Below the pieces are notes generated by a model that saw nothing but the letters and a program-made list of their open reading frames with translations, did no database searches and was not told where the DNA came from. A stretch of 64,000 bases of DNA. Origin: Chryseobacterium paridis. Its GTDB lineage: Bacteria > Bacteroidota > Bacteroidia > Flavobacteriales > Weeksellaceae. A program made the position numbers and the translations under genes. Below are positions 1-9,197 of this stretch, piece by piece; the stretch's first letter is position 1; each line of letters starts with the position of its first letter. The stretch spans positions 957,136 to 1,021,135 of the forward strand of contig NZ_JAENHK010000010.1 in the NCBI RefSeq assembly GCF_016595215.1. Direction: 5' to 3'.

Positions 1-129
1 ATTAAGAATAGAAGTTCCAACACTTGTTAAAGCTGGTTGTTCAATCATCTTAAACATCCAGTATGCTTTTCTCAATTGAGCATCTGTTTTGTCTGCAAAT
101 GCAACTTTAGTATCGTTAAAAATGGGCAT
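1..129 (-). CDS. Proline dehydrogenase, N-terminal fragment (cut by window edge)
   Basis: Only the first 43 codons are inside the window; the gene runs off the left edge. The start ATG is at 129 and the fragment reads MPIFNDTKVAFADKTDAQ, followed by an aromatic helix and a segment of the type EQPALTSVGTSILN. This opening matches what I recall of stand-alone flavobacterial proline dehydrogenases, which oxidise proline to pyrroline-5-carboxylate with FAD. No catalytic residues are in the visible part. A TANNTTTG promoter lies 25 bases upstream. The identification rests on recall of the family's N-terminus, so it is good but not certain. Confidence 0.72.
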   Translation of the reverse strand, partial: MPIFNDTKVAFADKTDAQLRKAYWMFKMIEQPALTSVGTSILN

Positions 130-153
130 TCCTTTTTATTAAATTTAATTTTG

Positions 154-161
154 CAAAGGTA
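154..161 (-). promoter_or_regulatory. TANNTTTG promoter for the proline dehydrogenase gene
   Basis: The minus strand reads TACCTTTG, a full match to the Bacteroidota -7 element. It sits 25 bases before the ATG at 129. No clear -33 TTG is seen. Confidence 0.6.
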
Positions 162-193
162 CTAATAACCTTAGTCTTTTTAAAAAATATTTT

Positions 194-1123
194 TTAAAAT
201 TTGCTTTCAATTCCATTTAAAAGCATGGCAATGATCCCTACAAAAACCCAAAGTCTTAAGATGTTCAGGGTCATGAACTTGCTTTTTCTCGAATAGTTCA
301 GTAGTAGATAGATGCACAAGATCATGACAAACATTCCGCCAGCAAAATAATAGGCCATAAACCCGGATATTCCTGTTTTCATAATAAGTTTCATGGATAC
401 AGCCATAGTGACTATAAGCAGAAAAATAATAATGATTTTCGTGGTTTTATTTTTAAAATAATTAGGAATTGTAGTATATCCGAAAGCTTTATCTACACTT
501 TTTGTTAGGGTATCTTTTACAATATCAATACATAAAAGAATAAGGAACAGGAAGATTGCCATTAGAAGAACCTTTTTCGAAAAGGTCTCATAATATACCA
601 TCATTCCAAAAAAAGGATAAAGAGTAAGACTTACAAAAGTAAGATTATTGAGGAATAAGATGCGGCTTAATTTATGGCTGTAAAACCACATAAAGAACTG
701 ATAAATAAGAAAGAAAATAAAGACATTATGTGAAATGAACCAAGCAACTCCCAGGGAGATAACACTCAGTATTAAATAAGCGTAAAGAAAATATTTCTGA
801 GCAATAAAGCTCTGTATTCTCGTTCGGAAAGGTTTTACGATATGATCTTTCTCAAAATCGTAAAACTGATTGATAATACCTCCTGCCAGAATAGTTAATA
901 CCGTACAGAAAATAATCCCATGAACTTTAAAATCAAATACAAATCTTCTAAAGCTTTCCTCTTGATTAAACAAAAAAAATGTTGATACATAAAGGGCAAA
1001 AGTCAGTAAAGCAGCCACGAAAAATCTAGCACCCAAAAGAAAGCCCACGAATTGTGAGAATCTATAGAATAAAGATTTAGATATATAGTTTTTTGATTGG
1101 AAAGTTTCTTTTTCAGAATTCAT
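194..1123 (-). CDS. UbiA family prenyltransferase
   Basis: A polytopic membrane protein with about nine hydrophobic segments. The first aspartate motif is N85-Q86-x-x-D89-x-x-x-D93, followed by KPFRTR; the second region has D200, D204 and D211 before a GYTTIP stretch. These are the two prenyl-diphosphate/Mg binding loops of the UbiA family, which attaches an isoprenoid chain to an acceptor in the membrane. The first loop has Gln where most members have Asp. I chose the ATG at 1123 (MNSEKETF) over an upstream TTG at 1129. It lies 11 bases after the GHMP kinase gene and is probably co-transcribed, which fits an isoprenoid role. The acceptor cannot be told from sequence. Confidence 0.82.
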   Translation of the reverse strand: MNSEKETFQSKNYISKSLFYRFSQFVGFLLGARFFVAALLTFALYVSTFFLFNQEESFRRFVFDFKVHGIIFCTVLTILAGGIINQFYDFEKDHIVKPFRTRIQSFIAQKYFLYAYLILSVISLGVAWFISHNVFIFFLIYQFFMWFYSHKLSRILFLNNLTFVSLTLYPFFGMMVYYETFSKKVLLMAIFLFLILLCIDIVKDTLTKSVDKAFGYTTIPNYFKNKTTKIIIIFLLIVTMAVSMKLIMKTGISGFMAYYFAGGMFVMILCIYLLLNYSRKSKFMTLNILRLWVFVGIIAMLLNGIESKF

Positions 1124-1134
1124 TCCCAACCTAT

Positions 1135-2061
1135 TTAGAATCTGTAAATTACCTCTTTGTTAAAACCATCAAGCATTTTTTCTGCTTTTTCATAGTCTTT
1201 TGTAAATCCAAGAATATAACCTCCGCCTCCGCTTCCACACAGTTTAAGATAATAAGCATTAGAGTCCAACCCTTTTTTCCAGATATTAAAAATACTCTCA
1301 GGAATCATGGGACGAAAATGCTCATAAGCCCAGTGAGATAATTTTTTAAGGTTTCTAAAGAAAGGATTCATGTCTTTTTTCAGAAAAGATTCTATACATG
1401 CATTATTGTAGCGGATAAATTCTTCCTTCAATGTTTTACGGAAACCTTCTGTCTTCATTTTTTCAAAGAAAATCTGAATCATAGGTCCTGTTTCACCTGT
1501 CATCCCTGAATCAATAAGAAAGATTGCTCCTTTTCCCTTTTCACCATCCGGAATAGAAACTCTATCCAGATTCTCTTTATTTTCAATAAGAATAGGCAGA
1601 TTCATATAACAAATCAGAGGGTCCATTCCTGAACTTTTACCATGGAAATAGCTTTCCATCTGACCAAAAACAGCTTTCAATTTTTTAAGATTGTCCTTAG
1701 AAATACTCTCAGGATCTAGCTTTTTTAATGAATATCTTTCAAAAATAGCAGCTACTAGAGCTCCTGAACTTCCCACTCCATATCCTTGAGGAATATTGGA
1801 ATCAAAGAAAAGTCCATTGGATATATCTTTTTTTAAACTTTCAATATTGAGTTTAAAGTCATCAGAAACATCAAGGTCTGCAAGAAAATCAGCATATTTC
1901 TGAAGATGTTGGTTGGATTTCAGTTCAAATTCAGAGTTCAGATCTGAGAATTTCAAAGCTCCTTTATAAAAGCTATAAGGAACTACAAGACCTTGAGAGT
2001 CTTCTATCATTCCGTATTCTCCGAACAGAATTATTTTAGCGTAAAATAGAGGGTTCGTCAT
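1135..2061 (-). CDS. GHMP kinase, probably mevalonate kinase
   Basis: The 308-residue protein starts MTNPLFYAKIILFGEYG, the substrate-side start of GHMP kinases. The ATP-binding glycine/serine loop PQGYGVGSSG is at residues 91-100. A GKSSGMDP segment near 155 and a C-terminal LCGSGGGG loop complete the three GHMP motifs. The family phosphorylates small metabolites; flavobacterial proteins of this type are usually called mevalonate kinase (mevalonate to 5-phosphomevalonate). The downstream UbiA prenyltransferase supports an isoprenoid role. It has its own TANNTTTG promoter. Phosphomevalonate kinase or another GHMP activity is possible. Confidence 0.78.
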   Translation of the reverse strand: MTNPLFYAKIILFGEYGMIEDSQGLVVPYSFYKGALKFSDLNSEFELKSNQHLQKYADFLADLDVSDDFKLNIESLKKDISNGLFFDSNIPQGYGVGSSGALVAAIFERYSLKKLDPESISKDNLKKLKAVFGQMESYFHGKSSGMDPLICYMNLPILIENKENLDRVSIPDGEKGKGAIFLIDSGMTGETGPMIQIFFEKMKTEGFRKTLKEEFIRYNNACIESFLKKDMNPFFRNLKKLSHWAYEHFRPMIPESIFNIWKKGLDSNAYYLKLCGSGGGGYILGFTKDYEKAEKMLDGFNKEVIYRF

Positions 2062-2081
2062 TTTGACAATAAATCTTTTTG

Positions 2082-2089
2082 CAAAGTTA
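2082..2089 (-). promoter_or_regulatory. TANNTTTG promoter for the GHMP kinase-UbiA operon
   Basis: The minus strand reads TAACTTTG, 21 bases before the ATG at 2061. It is a perfect match to the -7 consensus. Confidence 0.6.
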
Positions 2090-2165
2090 AAATTATTCTG
2101 CTGAATATTAGCAAAACTCAGGCCGAATTACATTATTTTTCTTTAAAGATTTCTCTGGTACAAAT

Positions 2166-2194
2166 AAAAAAAGCCTGAAATGATCAGGCTTTTT
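2166..2194 (-). terminator. Rho-independent terminator after the T9SS metalloprotease
   Basis: GCCTGA/TCAGGC stem with A/T runs on both sides, just downstream of the stop at 2202. The symmetric A and T runs would allow termination on either strand. Confidence 0.8.
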
Positions 2195-2201
2195 ATTTAG
2201 A

Positions 2202-4367
2202 TTACTGTTTTATTAGTTTCCTGGTAACCGTCTGTTTGTCAGTTTCTACAGAAACTACATAATTTCCGGTTTGGATCGATGAAAGATTAACTTCTAATTT
2301 ATTCCCTTTTAATGAGAATCCTGATAAGACTAGCCTTCCAGCTTCATCATACATTTTATAGGATTTCAGGTTTTCATTAGCTGAAATCACAATCATATTT
2401 TTTGCAGGATTTGGATAAATGTTCACCGAACTGTCTTTTGTATTAACATCTTCTACAGCCAAAACTGCACACGAGAAATTTGCTTTCCAGCCATTTCCGG
2501 TTTCTGCAGGATCCGATACAAACCTTACCGTAATTGCACCTGTAGAATGTGTAGAAGTAAATGATCCAGGTAAGGTATTCCCTGTTAAGGTTCCATTAGC
2601 AAATAAAGGCGCAGAAGTAGACGGACCATTATAAATGTATAGGTAATCATAATCTTCTTCCAAGTCAAGTTCTGTAAAATTCATGGTAAGGGCTGAACCA
2701 GAATTAGGGTAAAATGTTTTTACGATTGTTTCATTATTTCCATATGCTCCGTTCACTCCTCCGGTATCTGTAAATAAAGTACCTCCACACCAGTTGGCAT
2801 CCGTTAGGAATATTTGAGATCTTTGAAAAGCATTTGCCCCTGAACAACTTGAACCTACAAATAGTTTATAATATGTTGCTGGCTGAAGATTTGTTAAACT
2901 AACATTTGGAGTTGTTGTATTTCCTGAAGTAACCATAGTTCCATCCATTGTTGTCAATTTATATTTCCAGGAAGTGGATGTAGCATCTGTAAATGTAGCA
3001 CTAGCTGCACTTGTAGTAATATTAGAAACATTCATTCCGGTTATAGAAATAGTACAGGCTGTTGTACAGTTTGTTCCTAAACACGGTTTAGAATCTACCG
3101 TATTCCTGATCAATGCTGCCGGTTGAGGGCCAAATCCATTACTGAAACTAATTCCTACCCCCGATACTAAATGACAGTAGCTCATAATCGTTCCTTTTAC
3201 CGTGGTAGCAGGAATTGGTCCTGTACATCCTTCACTGTATCCGGCTTGGGCTCCACATCCGTCAATTGCTGTTCCATTTCCATTCCAGGCACAAGCGTGA
3301 GTATGTGGAGAACCTAAACTATGTCCCATTTCATGAGTCATCGCCTGGATTGTCCAGGAATAAACTGGAACATTTGAGTAGGTTTGAGAAATACCCGAAT
3401 AGGCATATTTATTTCCTGTACAAAGCGAATTAAGATAAGCAATACTTGTAGTTGCAGGTGCATTCACAAGGTGAGCTAAATCTCCGTTAAAAGTAGGTCT
3501 ATTGGTTCTGAAACTGCTAAGATTACCACCTGGTGTTCCGGTGTAAGGATCCGCAGTGGTCCAGATATAAATTTCATTTAATGCTACTTTAATATCATCA
3601 TTATTGTAAAGGGTAGCTATATTATTATGAACTGCCGTAAGCCAGTTGGTTACTGTAGTTGTATTGGAGCCGTTATTCTGATAAGGAGCAAAACAAACCT
3701 CATAATAGATTCTGACACAGTTTTCTGTAATTGCTTTATGAGTTGTATTAGGGTCGAATGCCACTTTTTGAGTCTGATTTTCTTTTAGTTCGTCCACCCC
3801 ACAAACAAAAGGATTGGCACCTGTTAATTTTGATTCTGAATAACTCACGAAATCTTCAGAATTTTTTACTTTCCCAAGTATAACGTTTCCTAAATCAGAT
3901 GTTGAGGCTACTCCTACTACATCATTATCAAAGAAACTGAAAGCCACTATTGAAGTATTATCTCCTTTTACAATTCCTCTATAATAAACACCAGGATTAT
4001 ATTGTACAATTTCACCTTTATTCGTTGTAACTTTAAAGTTATCCGTGAAAATTTGATTTTTATATAGTTCAATTGTTATTTTTTTATCCCCTTCAAACGG
4101 AAAAGACATTTCTATAAATTCAGGTTTGTCTTTTACAAGTTTCTTAAGATCAGAAGAATTAACAATTAATGCTGTAATATCAGTAGCAGCCCTTTTATAT
4201 TCCGCTATTTTATTTGAAGTCTTATTCACTTCAAATAAATCATATTTTACAAAATTTTTTCCTTGATTATGATATTCTAATACTTTTTGGGCTACGGGCC
4301 TCAATTTCTGAGAAAAACCCAGCATAAAGCATAATGAAATACTAAGAAGTAGAATTTTTTTTATCAT
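2202..4367 (-). CDS. Secreted reprolysin-like zinc metalloprotease with T9SS sorting tail
   Basis: I chose ATG at 4367 because it begins a signal peptide (MIKKILLLSISLCFMLGFSQ); this gives 721 residues. A propeptide-like N-terminal third is followed by the zinc motif HEMGHSLGSPH near residue 344, the HExxHxxGxxH pattern of metzincins, with a downstream Met-turn-like stretch (TIMSYCH). Then come a fibronectin-III-like segment, a CUB-like domain (WCGGTLF, an ED-rich YDYLYIY strand) and a C-terminal T9SS type A sorting domain starting around IYPNPAKN. It is probably exported by Sec, then carried over the outer membrane by T9SS and cleaved at the tail. Substrate unknown. It is flanked by terminators, so it is likely monocistronic. 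Confidence 0.88.
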   Translation of the reverse strand: MIKKILLLSISLCFMLGFSQKLRPVAQKVLEYHNQGKNFVKYDLFEVNKTSNKIAEYKRAATDITALIVNSSDLKKLVKDKPEFIEMSFPFEGDKKITIELYKNQIFTDNFKVTTNKGEIVQYNPGVYYRGIVKGDNTSIVAFSFFDNDVVGVASTSDLGNVILGKVKNSEDFVSYSESKLTGANPFVCGVDELKENQTQKVAFDPNTTHKAITENCVRIYYEVCFAPYQNNGSNTTTVTNWLTAVHNNIATLYNNDDIKVALNEIYIWTTADPYTGTPGGNLSSFRTNRPTFNGDLAHLVNAPATTSIAYLNSLCTGNKYAYSGISQTYSNVPVYSWTIQAMTHEMGHSLGSPHTHACAWNGNGTAIDGCGAQAGYSEGCTGPIPATTVKGTIMSYCHLVSGVGISFSNGFGPQPAALIRNTVDSKPCLGTNCTTACTISITGMNVSNITTSAASATFTDATSTSWKYKLTTMDGTMVTSGNTTTPNVSLTNLQPATYYKLFVGSSCSGANAFQRSQIFLTDANWCGGTLFTDTGGVNGAYGNNETIVKTFYPNSGSALTMNFTELDLEEDYDYLYIYNGPSTSAPLFANGTLTGNTLPGSFTSTHSTGAITVRFVSDPAETGNGWKANFSCAVLAVEDVNTKDSSVNIYPNPAKNMIVISANENLKSYKMYDEAGRLVLSGFSLKGNKLEVNLSSIQTGNYVVSVETDKQTVTRKLIKQ

Positions 4368-4524
4368 TATTATTATTTTTTTACAAATAAACAAAAAAAA
4401 TCCTTACTAAGTGATTAATAATCACAAATTATCTTAAATAAAAGATTAAAACACACAGAAATATAGCCCAACACATAAATATTCCTAATAAATTCATTAA
4501 TTTTTTAAAAATCAGCAATAAAAA

Positions 4525-4550
4525 AAAAGACGTTCAAAAAACGTCTTTTA
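4525..4550 (-). terminator. Terminator after the UMF1-type permease
   Basis: AAAAGACGTT and its exact complement around a short A-rich loop, ending in a T run on the minus strand, 20 bases past the stop at 4572. Confidence 0.75.
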
Positions 4551-4571
4551 ATTGTAAGTATATTGGCCTGT

Positions 4572-6062
4572 TTATAAAGTATCCCGATCTTTTAACATTT
4601 TAACTTTAAGAAAGCGGATCAGTATCAATCCTACACCAAAAAATAATGTCATAGAAAGTGCTGCAATACGCATATTATTAAAATGCTCAATTAATGTTGC
4701 AAAAATAAATGTACCAATAATAATTGCTATTTTCTCCAACACATCATAAAAGCTAAAATATGTCGTATTTTCCATAGAATCTTCCGGTAACAGTTTAGAA
4801 TATGTAGATCTTGACATTGCCTGAAGCCCACCCATTACTAAACCAACTACAGCTGCAACTCCATAGAACTGGTATTCTACTGTAGGGTTTTCTTTGTTTA
4901 AGAAATAAGCCCATAAACAAGCTATAATCCATAAAACAATAGCAATAGAGATCACATTTTTATTACCAATTTTCTTTGATAATCTTGAAAATATTATCGC
5001 CCCGATGATAGCTTCAATCTGGATTACCAAAAGGGTTCCGATCAATTTATCCTGCGCCAGATTGATTTCACTTTTCCCAAATAATGTTGCCATAAGGAAA
5101 ATAGTCTGCATTCCTACACTGTAGAAGAAAAAACTCGATAGGAAAAATTTCAGATTTTTATCTTTGAATAGCTCATTTCCTACTTTAAAAAGTTCGTGGA
5201 AACTTTCTTTGGCAATATCCTTATAAAAGCTCATATTATCCTTTAAAACCTCAAAGAAGCCACCCTGCTCTTCATGTTTTTTAAATATGTTTTTATAATT
5301 CAACAATACAAGGTCTTTAGGAAGATTATCCTTTACATTTCCGAACTGCGGTAAATGTTTAAATGTATACTGAGAAAAGCCAAACCACCATGCCCCTGTT
5401 AACAGGAAGCTGATTCTTGTGAATAATAACTGTTGAGCTGCTCCTTTAGCAAATACCTGAATCAATACTAAACAGATCACCACAAGTACTACTGAACCAA
5501 TATATCCGTAAACATATCCTTTTGCAGATAAGGCATCCTGCTTATCCTGTGTCGCAATATCAGGTAAAAATGAGTTATAAAAAACTAAACTACCCCAGAA
5601 TCCTACACTCGCAGTAATACTAAAGAGCAGTCCCAAAAAGACATTATGCATCCCTGTGAACATAGCTAATCCCATACAGGAAGTAGCCCCTAAATAACAG
5701 AAGAACTGTAAAAATGATTTTTTATTTCCAATGGTGTCCGCTAAAGAAGACAGAAATGGAGACAGCAAAACCACTATGAAAAAAGATATAGTTAAGGAGT
5801 ACCCATAGACAGCATCCGGTTGGTATTCTTTTCCAAAGATCTTTATTAAATGTCTTACAGGGACATCAATCCATTGTTTGGTTTCTACTACATATTCTTT
5901 CTTTTCATATGCTGTAGTAAGAATGGAATAATAAATTGGAAAAATAGTGGAAGTAATAACCAAAGAGTATACTGAGTTGGCCCAGTCATAAACAGCCCAA
6001 GCCTTCATTATCTTTGGATTATTCTTTATATTTTTTGGTCTTTGATTCTCTGTTTCGGACAT
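4572..6062 (-). CDS. MFS permease of the UMF1/Atg22-like family
   Basis: A 496-residue membrane protein with about 12 hydrophobic helices. The N-terminal KAWAVYDWANSVYSLVI is the signature of the UMF1 branch of major facilitator permeases, named after yeast Atg22, an amino-acid effluxer. A hydrophilic loop between helices near residues 240-300 carries KHEEQGGFFEVLKDN. The ATG at 6062 (MSETENQ) is preferred to an upstream start because it follows a good TANNTTTG promoter by 18 bases. The transported substrate cannot be predicted. It is flanked by hairpins and seems to be transcribed alone. Confidence 0.8.
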   Translation of the reverse strand: MSETENQRPKNIKNNPKIMKAWAVYDWANSVYSLVITSTIFPIYYSILTTAYEKKEYVVETKQWIDVPVRHLIKIFGKEYQPDAVYGYSLTISFFIVVLLSPFLSSLADTIGNKKSFLQFFCYLGATSCMGLAMFTGMHNVFLGLLFSITASVGFWGSLVFYNSFLPDIATQDKQDALSAKGYVYGYIGSVVLVVICLVLIQVFAKGAAQQLLFTRISFLLTGAWWFGFSQYTFKHLPQFGNVKDNLPKDLVLLNYKNIFKKHEEQGGFFEVLKDNMSFYKDIAKESFHELFKVGNELFKDKNLKFFLSSFFFYSVGMQTIFLMATLFGKSEINLAQDKLIGTLLVIQIEAIIGAIIFSRLSKKIGNKNVISIAIVLWIIACLWAYFLNKENPTVEYQFYGVAAVVGLVMGGLQAMSRSTYSKLLPEDSMENTTYFSFYDVLEKIAIIIGTFIFATLIEHFNNMRIAALSMTLFFGVGLILIRFLKVKMLKDRDTL

Positions 6063-6079
6063 TTCAAATATATTAGATG

Positions 6080-6087
6080 CACAAAAA
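6080..6087 (-). promoter_or_regulatory. TANNTTTG promoter for the UMF1-type permease
   Basis: The minus strand reads TATTTTTG, 18 bases before the ATG at 6062. It abuts the palindromic hairpin at 6088-6118. Confidence 0.6.
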
Positions 6088-6118
6088 TAGAAAAACCATT
6101 GAATATTCAATGGTTTTT
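6088..6118. terminator. Palindromic terminator between SDR and permease genes
   Basis: A near-perfect palindrome centred on TTGAATATTCAA with A and T runs on the flanks. It is about 120 bases after the SDR stop and just before the permease promoter, so it probably ends SDR transcription. Confidence 0.6.
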
Positions 6119-6241
6119 TTTATTAATTAGAGTATTGCTAAAGATTATATCTTATTTAAATGCTTTATACGCCGTTCAAACTTTGTTCTATGCAGAATAA
6201 AATCATGCATATCAATTACTCTCACTATACATATACATTTC

Positions 6242-7099
6242 TTAGCCCGTATATTTTGCAACCCATTTTGCTTTTAATTCAGCTCTGGTATTAATGAATT
6301 CAATATCTGTCCCTTGGGCTATTGCATCCAGCGGATAACGTAAAGGTCGGGTTCCTTTTTCCATATTTATAAGATCTAATACTCCATCTGCAATTACCTG
6401 CGGATCCATATTGAATTCTGCCATTTTACCAAATAATCCTGCTCCGATACTATTGAACATCTCTGAAGCAACAGGTTCATATTCATTTATAATTTCTGGT
6501 TTATCAGCCTGTACACCTGCTTTGCTTCCAGAATTCATTTCTGTTGGATACACACCCGGTTGGATCGTTACATTTTCGATATTAAATTGAGACAACTCAT
6601 CCTGAATAGCTTCAGTAATTGCTTCAACACTGAATTTTGATGCCAGATAAGGTCCCATAAAAGGCATTGTATGACCACTGGCTCCTGAAGTGAGATTTAT
6701 TATCAGTCCCGATTTTGCTTTTCTCATACCTGGAAGAACTGCCTGATAAGTACGGATAATTCCATAGAAATTAACTTCGAAAAGTTTTTTAATTTGTTCT
6801 ACTGAATAAGCTTCTACTAAACCAAATCCCGCAAGGCCTGCGTTATTGATCAATACATCAATCACTGGGTGTTTAGCCAATGTGGTTTCAAATGCTTCCT
6901 TTACTGATGTGTCATCCGTTACATCTATATCTACTACTTCTACATTGGGTAATTTCGCAAGCTCTTCAGCTATTTCTTTATTTTTACCTTCTGTTCCACG
7001 CATTCCTGCTATCACATTATGTCCTGCTTCAGATAAAGTAATTGTCATTAATTTTCCGAATCCGGTACTTGTTCCGGTAATGAAAATTGTTTTGCTCAT
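6242..7099 (-). CDS. Short-chain dehydrogenase/reductase (SDR)
   Basis: From ATG at 7099 the protein (285 residues) begins MSKTIFITGTSTGFG, the TGxxxGxG dinucleotide-binding loop of classical SDRs, then an NNAG strand motif (LINNAGLAGFG), a catalytic Ser (NLTSGASG) and Y-x-x-x-K (PYLASKFSVEA). It will reduce or oxidise an alcohol/carbonyl with NAD(P). It lies downstream of, and in the same direction as, the Crp/Fnr-type regulator, so it may be that regulator's target. A TANNTTTG promoter lies upstream. Substrate unknown. Confidence 0.87.
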   Translation of the reverse strand: MSKTIFITGTSTGFGKLMTITLSEAGHNVIAGMRGTEGKNKEIAEELAKLPNVEVVDIDVTDDTSVKEAFETTLAKHPVIDVLINNAGLAGFGLVEAYSVEQIKKLFEVNFYGIIRTYQAVLPGMRKAKSGLIINLTSGASGHTMPFMGPYLASKFSVEAITEAIQDELSQFNIENVTIQPGVYPTEMNSGSKAGVQADKPEIINEYEPVASEMFNSIGAGLFGKMAEFNMDPQVIADGVLDLINMEKGTRPLRYPLDAIAQGTDIEFINTRAELKAKWVAKYTG

Positions 7100-7129
7100 A
7101 TCTTTAAATTTTTTATTTAAATATTGAGA

Positions 7130-7137
7130 CAAAATTA
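7130..7137 (-). promoter_or_regulatory. TANNTTTG promoter for the SDR
   Basis: The minus strand reads TAATTTTG, 30 bases before the ATG at 7099, downstream of the regulator's terminator. Confidence 0.5.
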
Positions 7138-7174
7138 CCTCCATAAACAAAGGTTTATCATTGATATTTAAAGG

Positions 7175-7205
7175 AAAAAACTATTGACAATTATCAATAG
7201 TTTTT
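7175..7205 (-). terminator. Terminator touching the stop codon of the Crp/Fnr-type gene
   Basis: The stem ACTATTGA/TCAATAGT with long A and T flanks begins inside the stop codon at 7204-7206. This leaves almost no 3' untranslated region and separates the regulator from the SDR. Confidence 0.75.
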
Positions 7206-7782
7206 ATTTTTTTGAGGCTTGTGCTCTGATCCGACTAAGTGTTTCAGGAGATACACCAAGATAAGATGCAATCATATGTTGGGGAATCCTATTGACAAGG
7301 GATAAATTCTTTTGAATAAAATCCTGATATTTCTCTTCAGCAGATAGGCTAATATTAGCATGTATTCTTTTTTGGGAAACAAGAAAACTTCTGTGTAATA
7401 TTTCATTAACCAGATCATTTAATTGAGGAATCCGACGGCAAATCATTTTAAATTCCTCTTTTTTTATAAGCACAATTTCGGAATTTTCTATAGCAATGAT
7501 ATTGAATTCAGAAGGATTTCCTGATGTAAGACTTTCCCTGTCACCAGTCCAATAATTTTCCGGTGAAAAATTCATAATATGCTCCTGCCCTTTAGAGTCT
7601 ATTGAAAATGTCTTTACCAACCCCCGTTCAACAAAAGCATTAAAATTCCAAACATCTCCTTCTTGCAATAAATATTGATGCTTGCGTAATTTCTTTAAAG
7701 CAGATACACTTTTTATTAACTCTATTTCATCATCAGAAAGAGTTATTTTGTCTTTTAAATAATTGATAAAATGATCGAACAT
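7204..7782 (-). CDS. Crp/Fnr family transcriptional regulator
   Basis: A 192-residue protein with an N-terminal cyclic-nucleotide-binding-like beta barrel (LRKHQYLLQEGDVWNFNAFV, then GLVKTF) and a C-terminal helix-turn-helix (MIASYLGVSPETLSRIRAQ). This is the common short Bacteroidota Crp/Fnr class, whose effector is generally unknown. There is no Cys cluster that would suggest an iron-sulfur oxygen sensor. It is placed before an SDR gene in the same direction, which it may control. Confidence 0.88.
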   Translation of the reverse strand: MFDHFINYLKDKITLSDDEIELIKSVSALKKLRKHQYLLQEGDVWNFNAFVERGLVKTFSIDSKGQEHIMNFSPENYWTGDRESLTSGNPSEFNIIAIENSEIVLIKKEEFKMICRRIPQLNDLVNEILHRSFLVSQKRIHANISLSAEEKYQDFIQKNLSLVNRIPQHMIASYLGVSPETLSRIRAQASKK

Positions 7783-7893
7783 TGAGTAACCATAAATAAT
7801 ACTTTAAAGATAATCATTAAATACAAAATTAAAGCTCATTTTTATTAGCTTTAATTTCATTATAAAAGATAAATAAGTTAGATATCAACAATA

Positions 7894-7923
7894 AAAAAAT
7901 TGGAGCTTTACGGGCTCCAATTT
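7894..7923 (-). terminator. Terminator after the thiolase gene
   Basis: Stem AATTGGAGC/GCTCCAATT around a TTTACGG loop with flanking A/T runs, 28 bases past the stop at 7951. Confidence 0.8.
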
Positions 7924-7950
7924 AGTATATCTAAGTGATTTATCTGAATA

Positions 7951-9129
7951 TTACATATTCTCAATAACAATTGCAGAAGCACCCCCTCCTCCATTACAGA
8001 TAGCAGCAGCGCCATATTTCGCATTGTTTTGTTTTAATACATTAATCAATGTAACAATAATTCTTGAACCAGAACTTCCCAGTGGATGTCCTAAAGCTAC
8101 AGCACCACCATTTACATTAACTTTCGCAGCATCTAGTCCTAAAATTTTATTGTTTGCCAATCCTACTACAGAGAAAGCTTCATTGAACTCAAAGAAATCG
8201 ATATCAGTAAGTTCCAATCCTGCTTTTTTAAGAGCAATTGGTAAAGCTTTAGCTGGTGCAGTTGTAAAGTTTTCAGGTTCCTGAGCAGCATCAGCATAAG
8301 AAATAATTCTTGCTAATGGCTTAAGACCTAACTCTTCCATTTTTTCTTTAGATACAAGAATCAATGCAGATGCACCATCATTTAAAGTAGAAGCATTAGC
8401 TGCTGTTACTGTTCCAGCTTCTTTTTTGAATACTGTTGGAAGTGTTGGAAGTCTGTCAAAATTAACAGCTTTATACTCTTCATCCTCAGCAAAAATTATT
8501 GGATCTCCTTTTCTTTGAGGGATTTCAACAGATACCACCTCATCAGTAAATTTACCTTCACTCCATGCTTTTGCAGATCTTTTATATGATTCAATAGCAA
8601 ACTGATCCTGATCTTCTCTTGAAATAGAATAATCGGTTGCACATTTTTCTGCGCAAACTCCCATATGAACTTTATTATAAACGTCTGTAAGACCGTCTAA
8701 AACCATTCCGTCAAGCATTTTCACATCGCCTAATTTAGTAGCTAGTCTTGCATTATAATAATGTGGAACTGAAGACATATTTTCCATTCCTCCGGCAACA
8801 ATTACATCTACATCTCCTGCTTTAATTGCCTGCGCTGCCATTGTTACAGCTTTCATTCCTGAAGCACAAACTTTATTTACTGTAGTAGATGGAGTTTCAA
8901 TAGAAAGCCCAGCTCCTAATGCTACCTGACGAGCAGGTGCTTGTCCTTCTCCTGCCTGTAAAACGTTCCCCATGTAGATTTCCTGAACCATTTTAGGGTC
9001 AAGACCAATTTTGTCTAATGCTCCTTTTACAGCAACAGTTCCTAACTTTGTAGCCGGAACAGCTGATAAACTTCCCATAAAACTACCCATTGGTGTTCTT
9101 ACTGCGGAAACGATGAATACTTCTTTCAT
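7951..9129 (-). CDS. Acetyl-CoA C-acetyltransferase / thiolase
   Basis: A 392-residue thiolase of normal length. All three catalytic residues are in place: C88 in NKVCASGMKAV, H348 in VALGHPLGSSGSR and C378 in AAICNGGGGASA. The start MKEVFIVSAVRTPMG is typical. The enzyme either condenses two acetyl-CoA or cleaves 3-ketoacyl-CoA. Sequence alone does not separate the biosynthetic from the beta-oxidation form. The gene is single, with a terminator after it; no beta-oxidation partners are beside it, but etfBA is about 5 kb away. Confidence 0.93.
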   Translation of the reverse strand: MKEVFIVSAVRTPMGSFMGSLSAVPATKLGTVAVKGALDKIGLDPKMVQEIYMGNVLQAGEGQAPARQVALGAGLSIETPSTTVNKVCASGMKAVTMAAQAIKAGDVDVIVAGGMENMSSVPHYYNARLATKLGDVKMLDGMVLDGLTDVYNKVHMGVCAEKCATDYSISREDQDQFAIESYKRSAKAWSEGKFTDEVVSVEIPQRKGDPIIFAEDEEYKAVNFDRLPTLPTVFKKEAGTVTAANASTLNDGASALILVSKEKMEELGLKPLARIISYADAAQEPENFTTAPAKALPIALKKAGLELTDIDFFEFNEAFSVVGLANNKILGLDAAKVNVNGGAVALGHPLGSSGSRIIVTLINVLKQNNAKYGAAAICNGGGGASAIVIENM

Positions 9130-9197
9130 GTGTATGATTTATTTTTTTATATTGATATATGTAACCTTACGGCTTCATTTTATTTTTAATTACAGTA

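Noticed and set aside
2419..3433. Plus-strand frames inside the metalloprotease gene
   Set aside because: They lie opposite a conserved, full-length protease with signal peptide and sorting tail, and show no family features.
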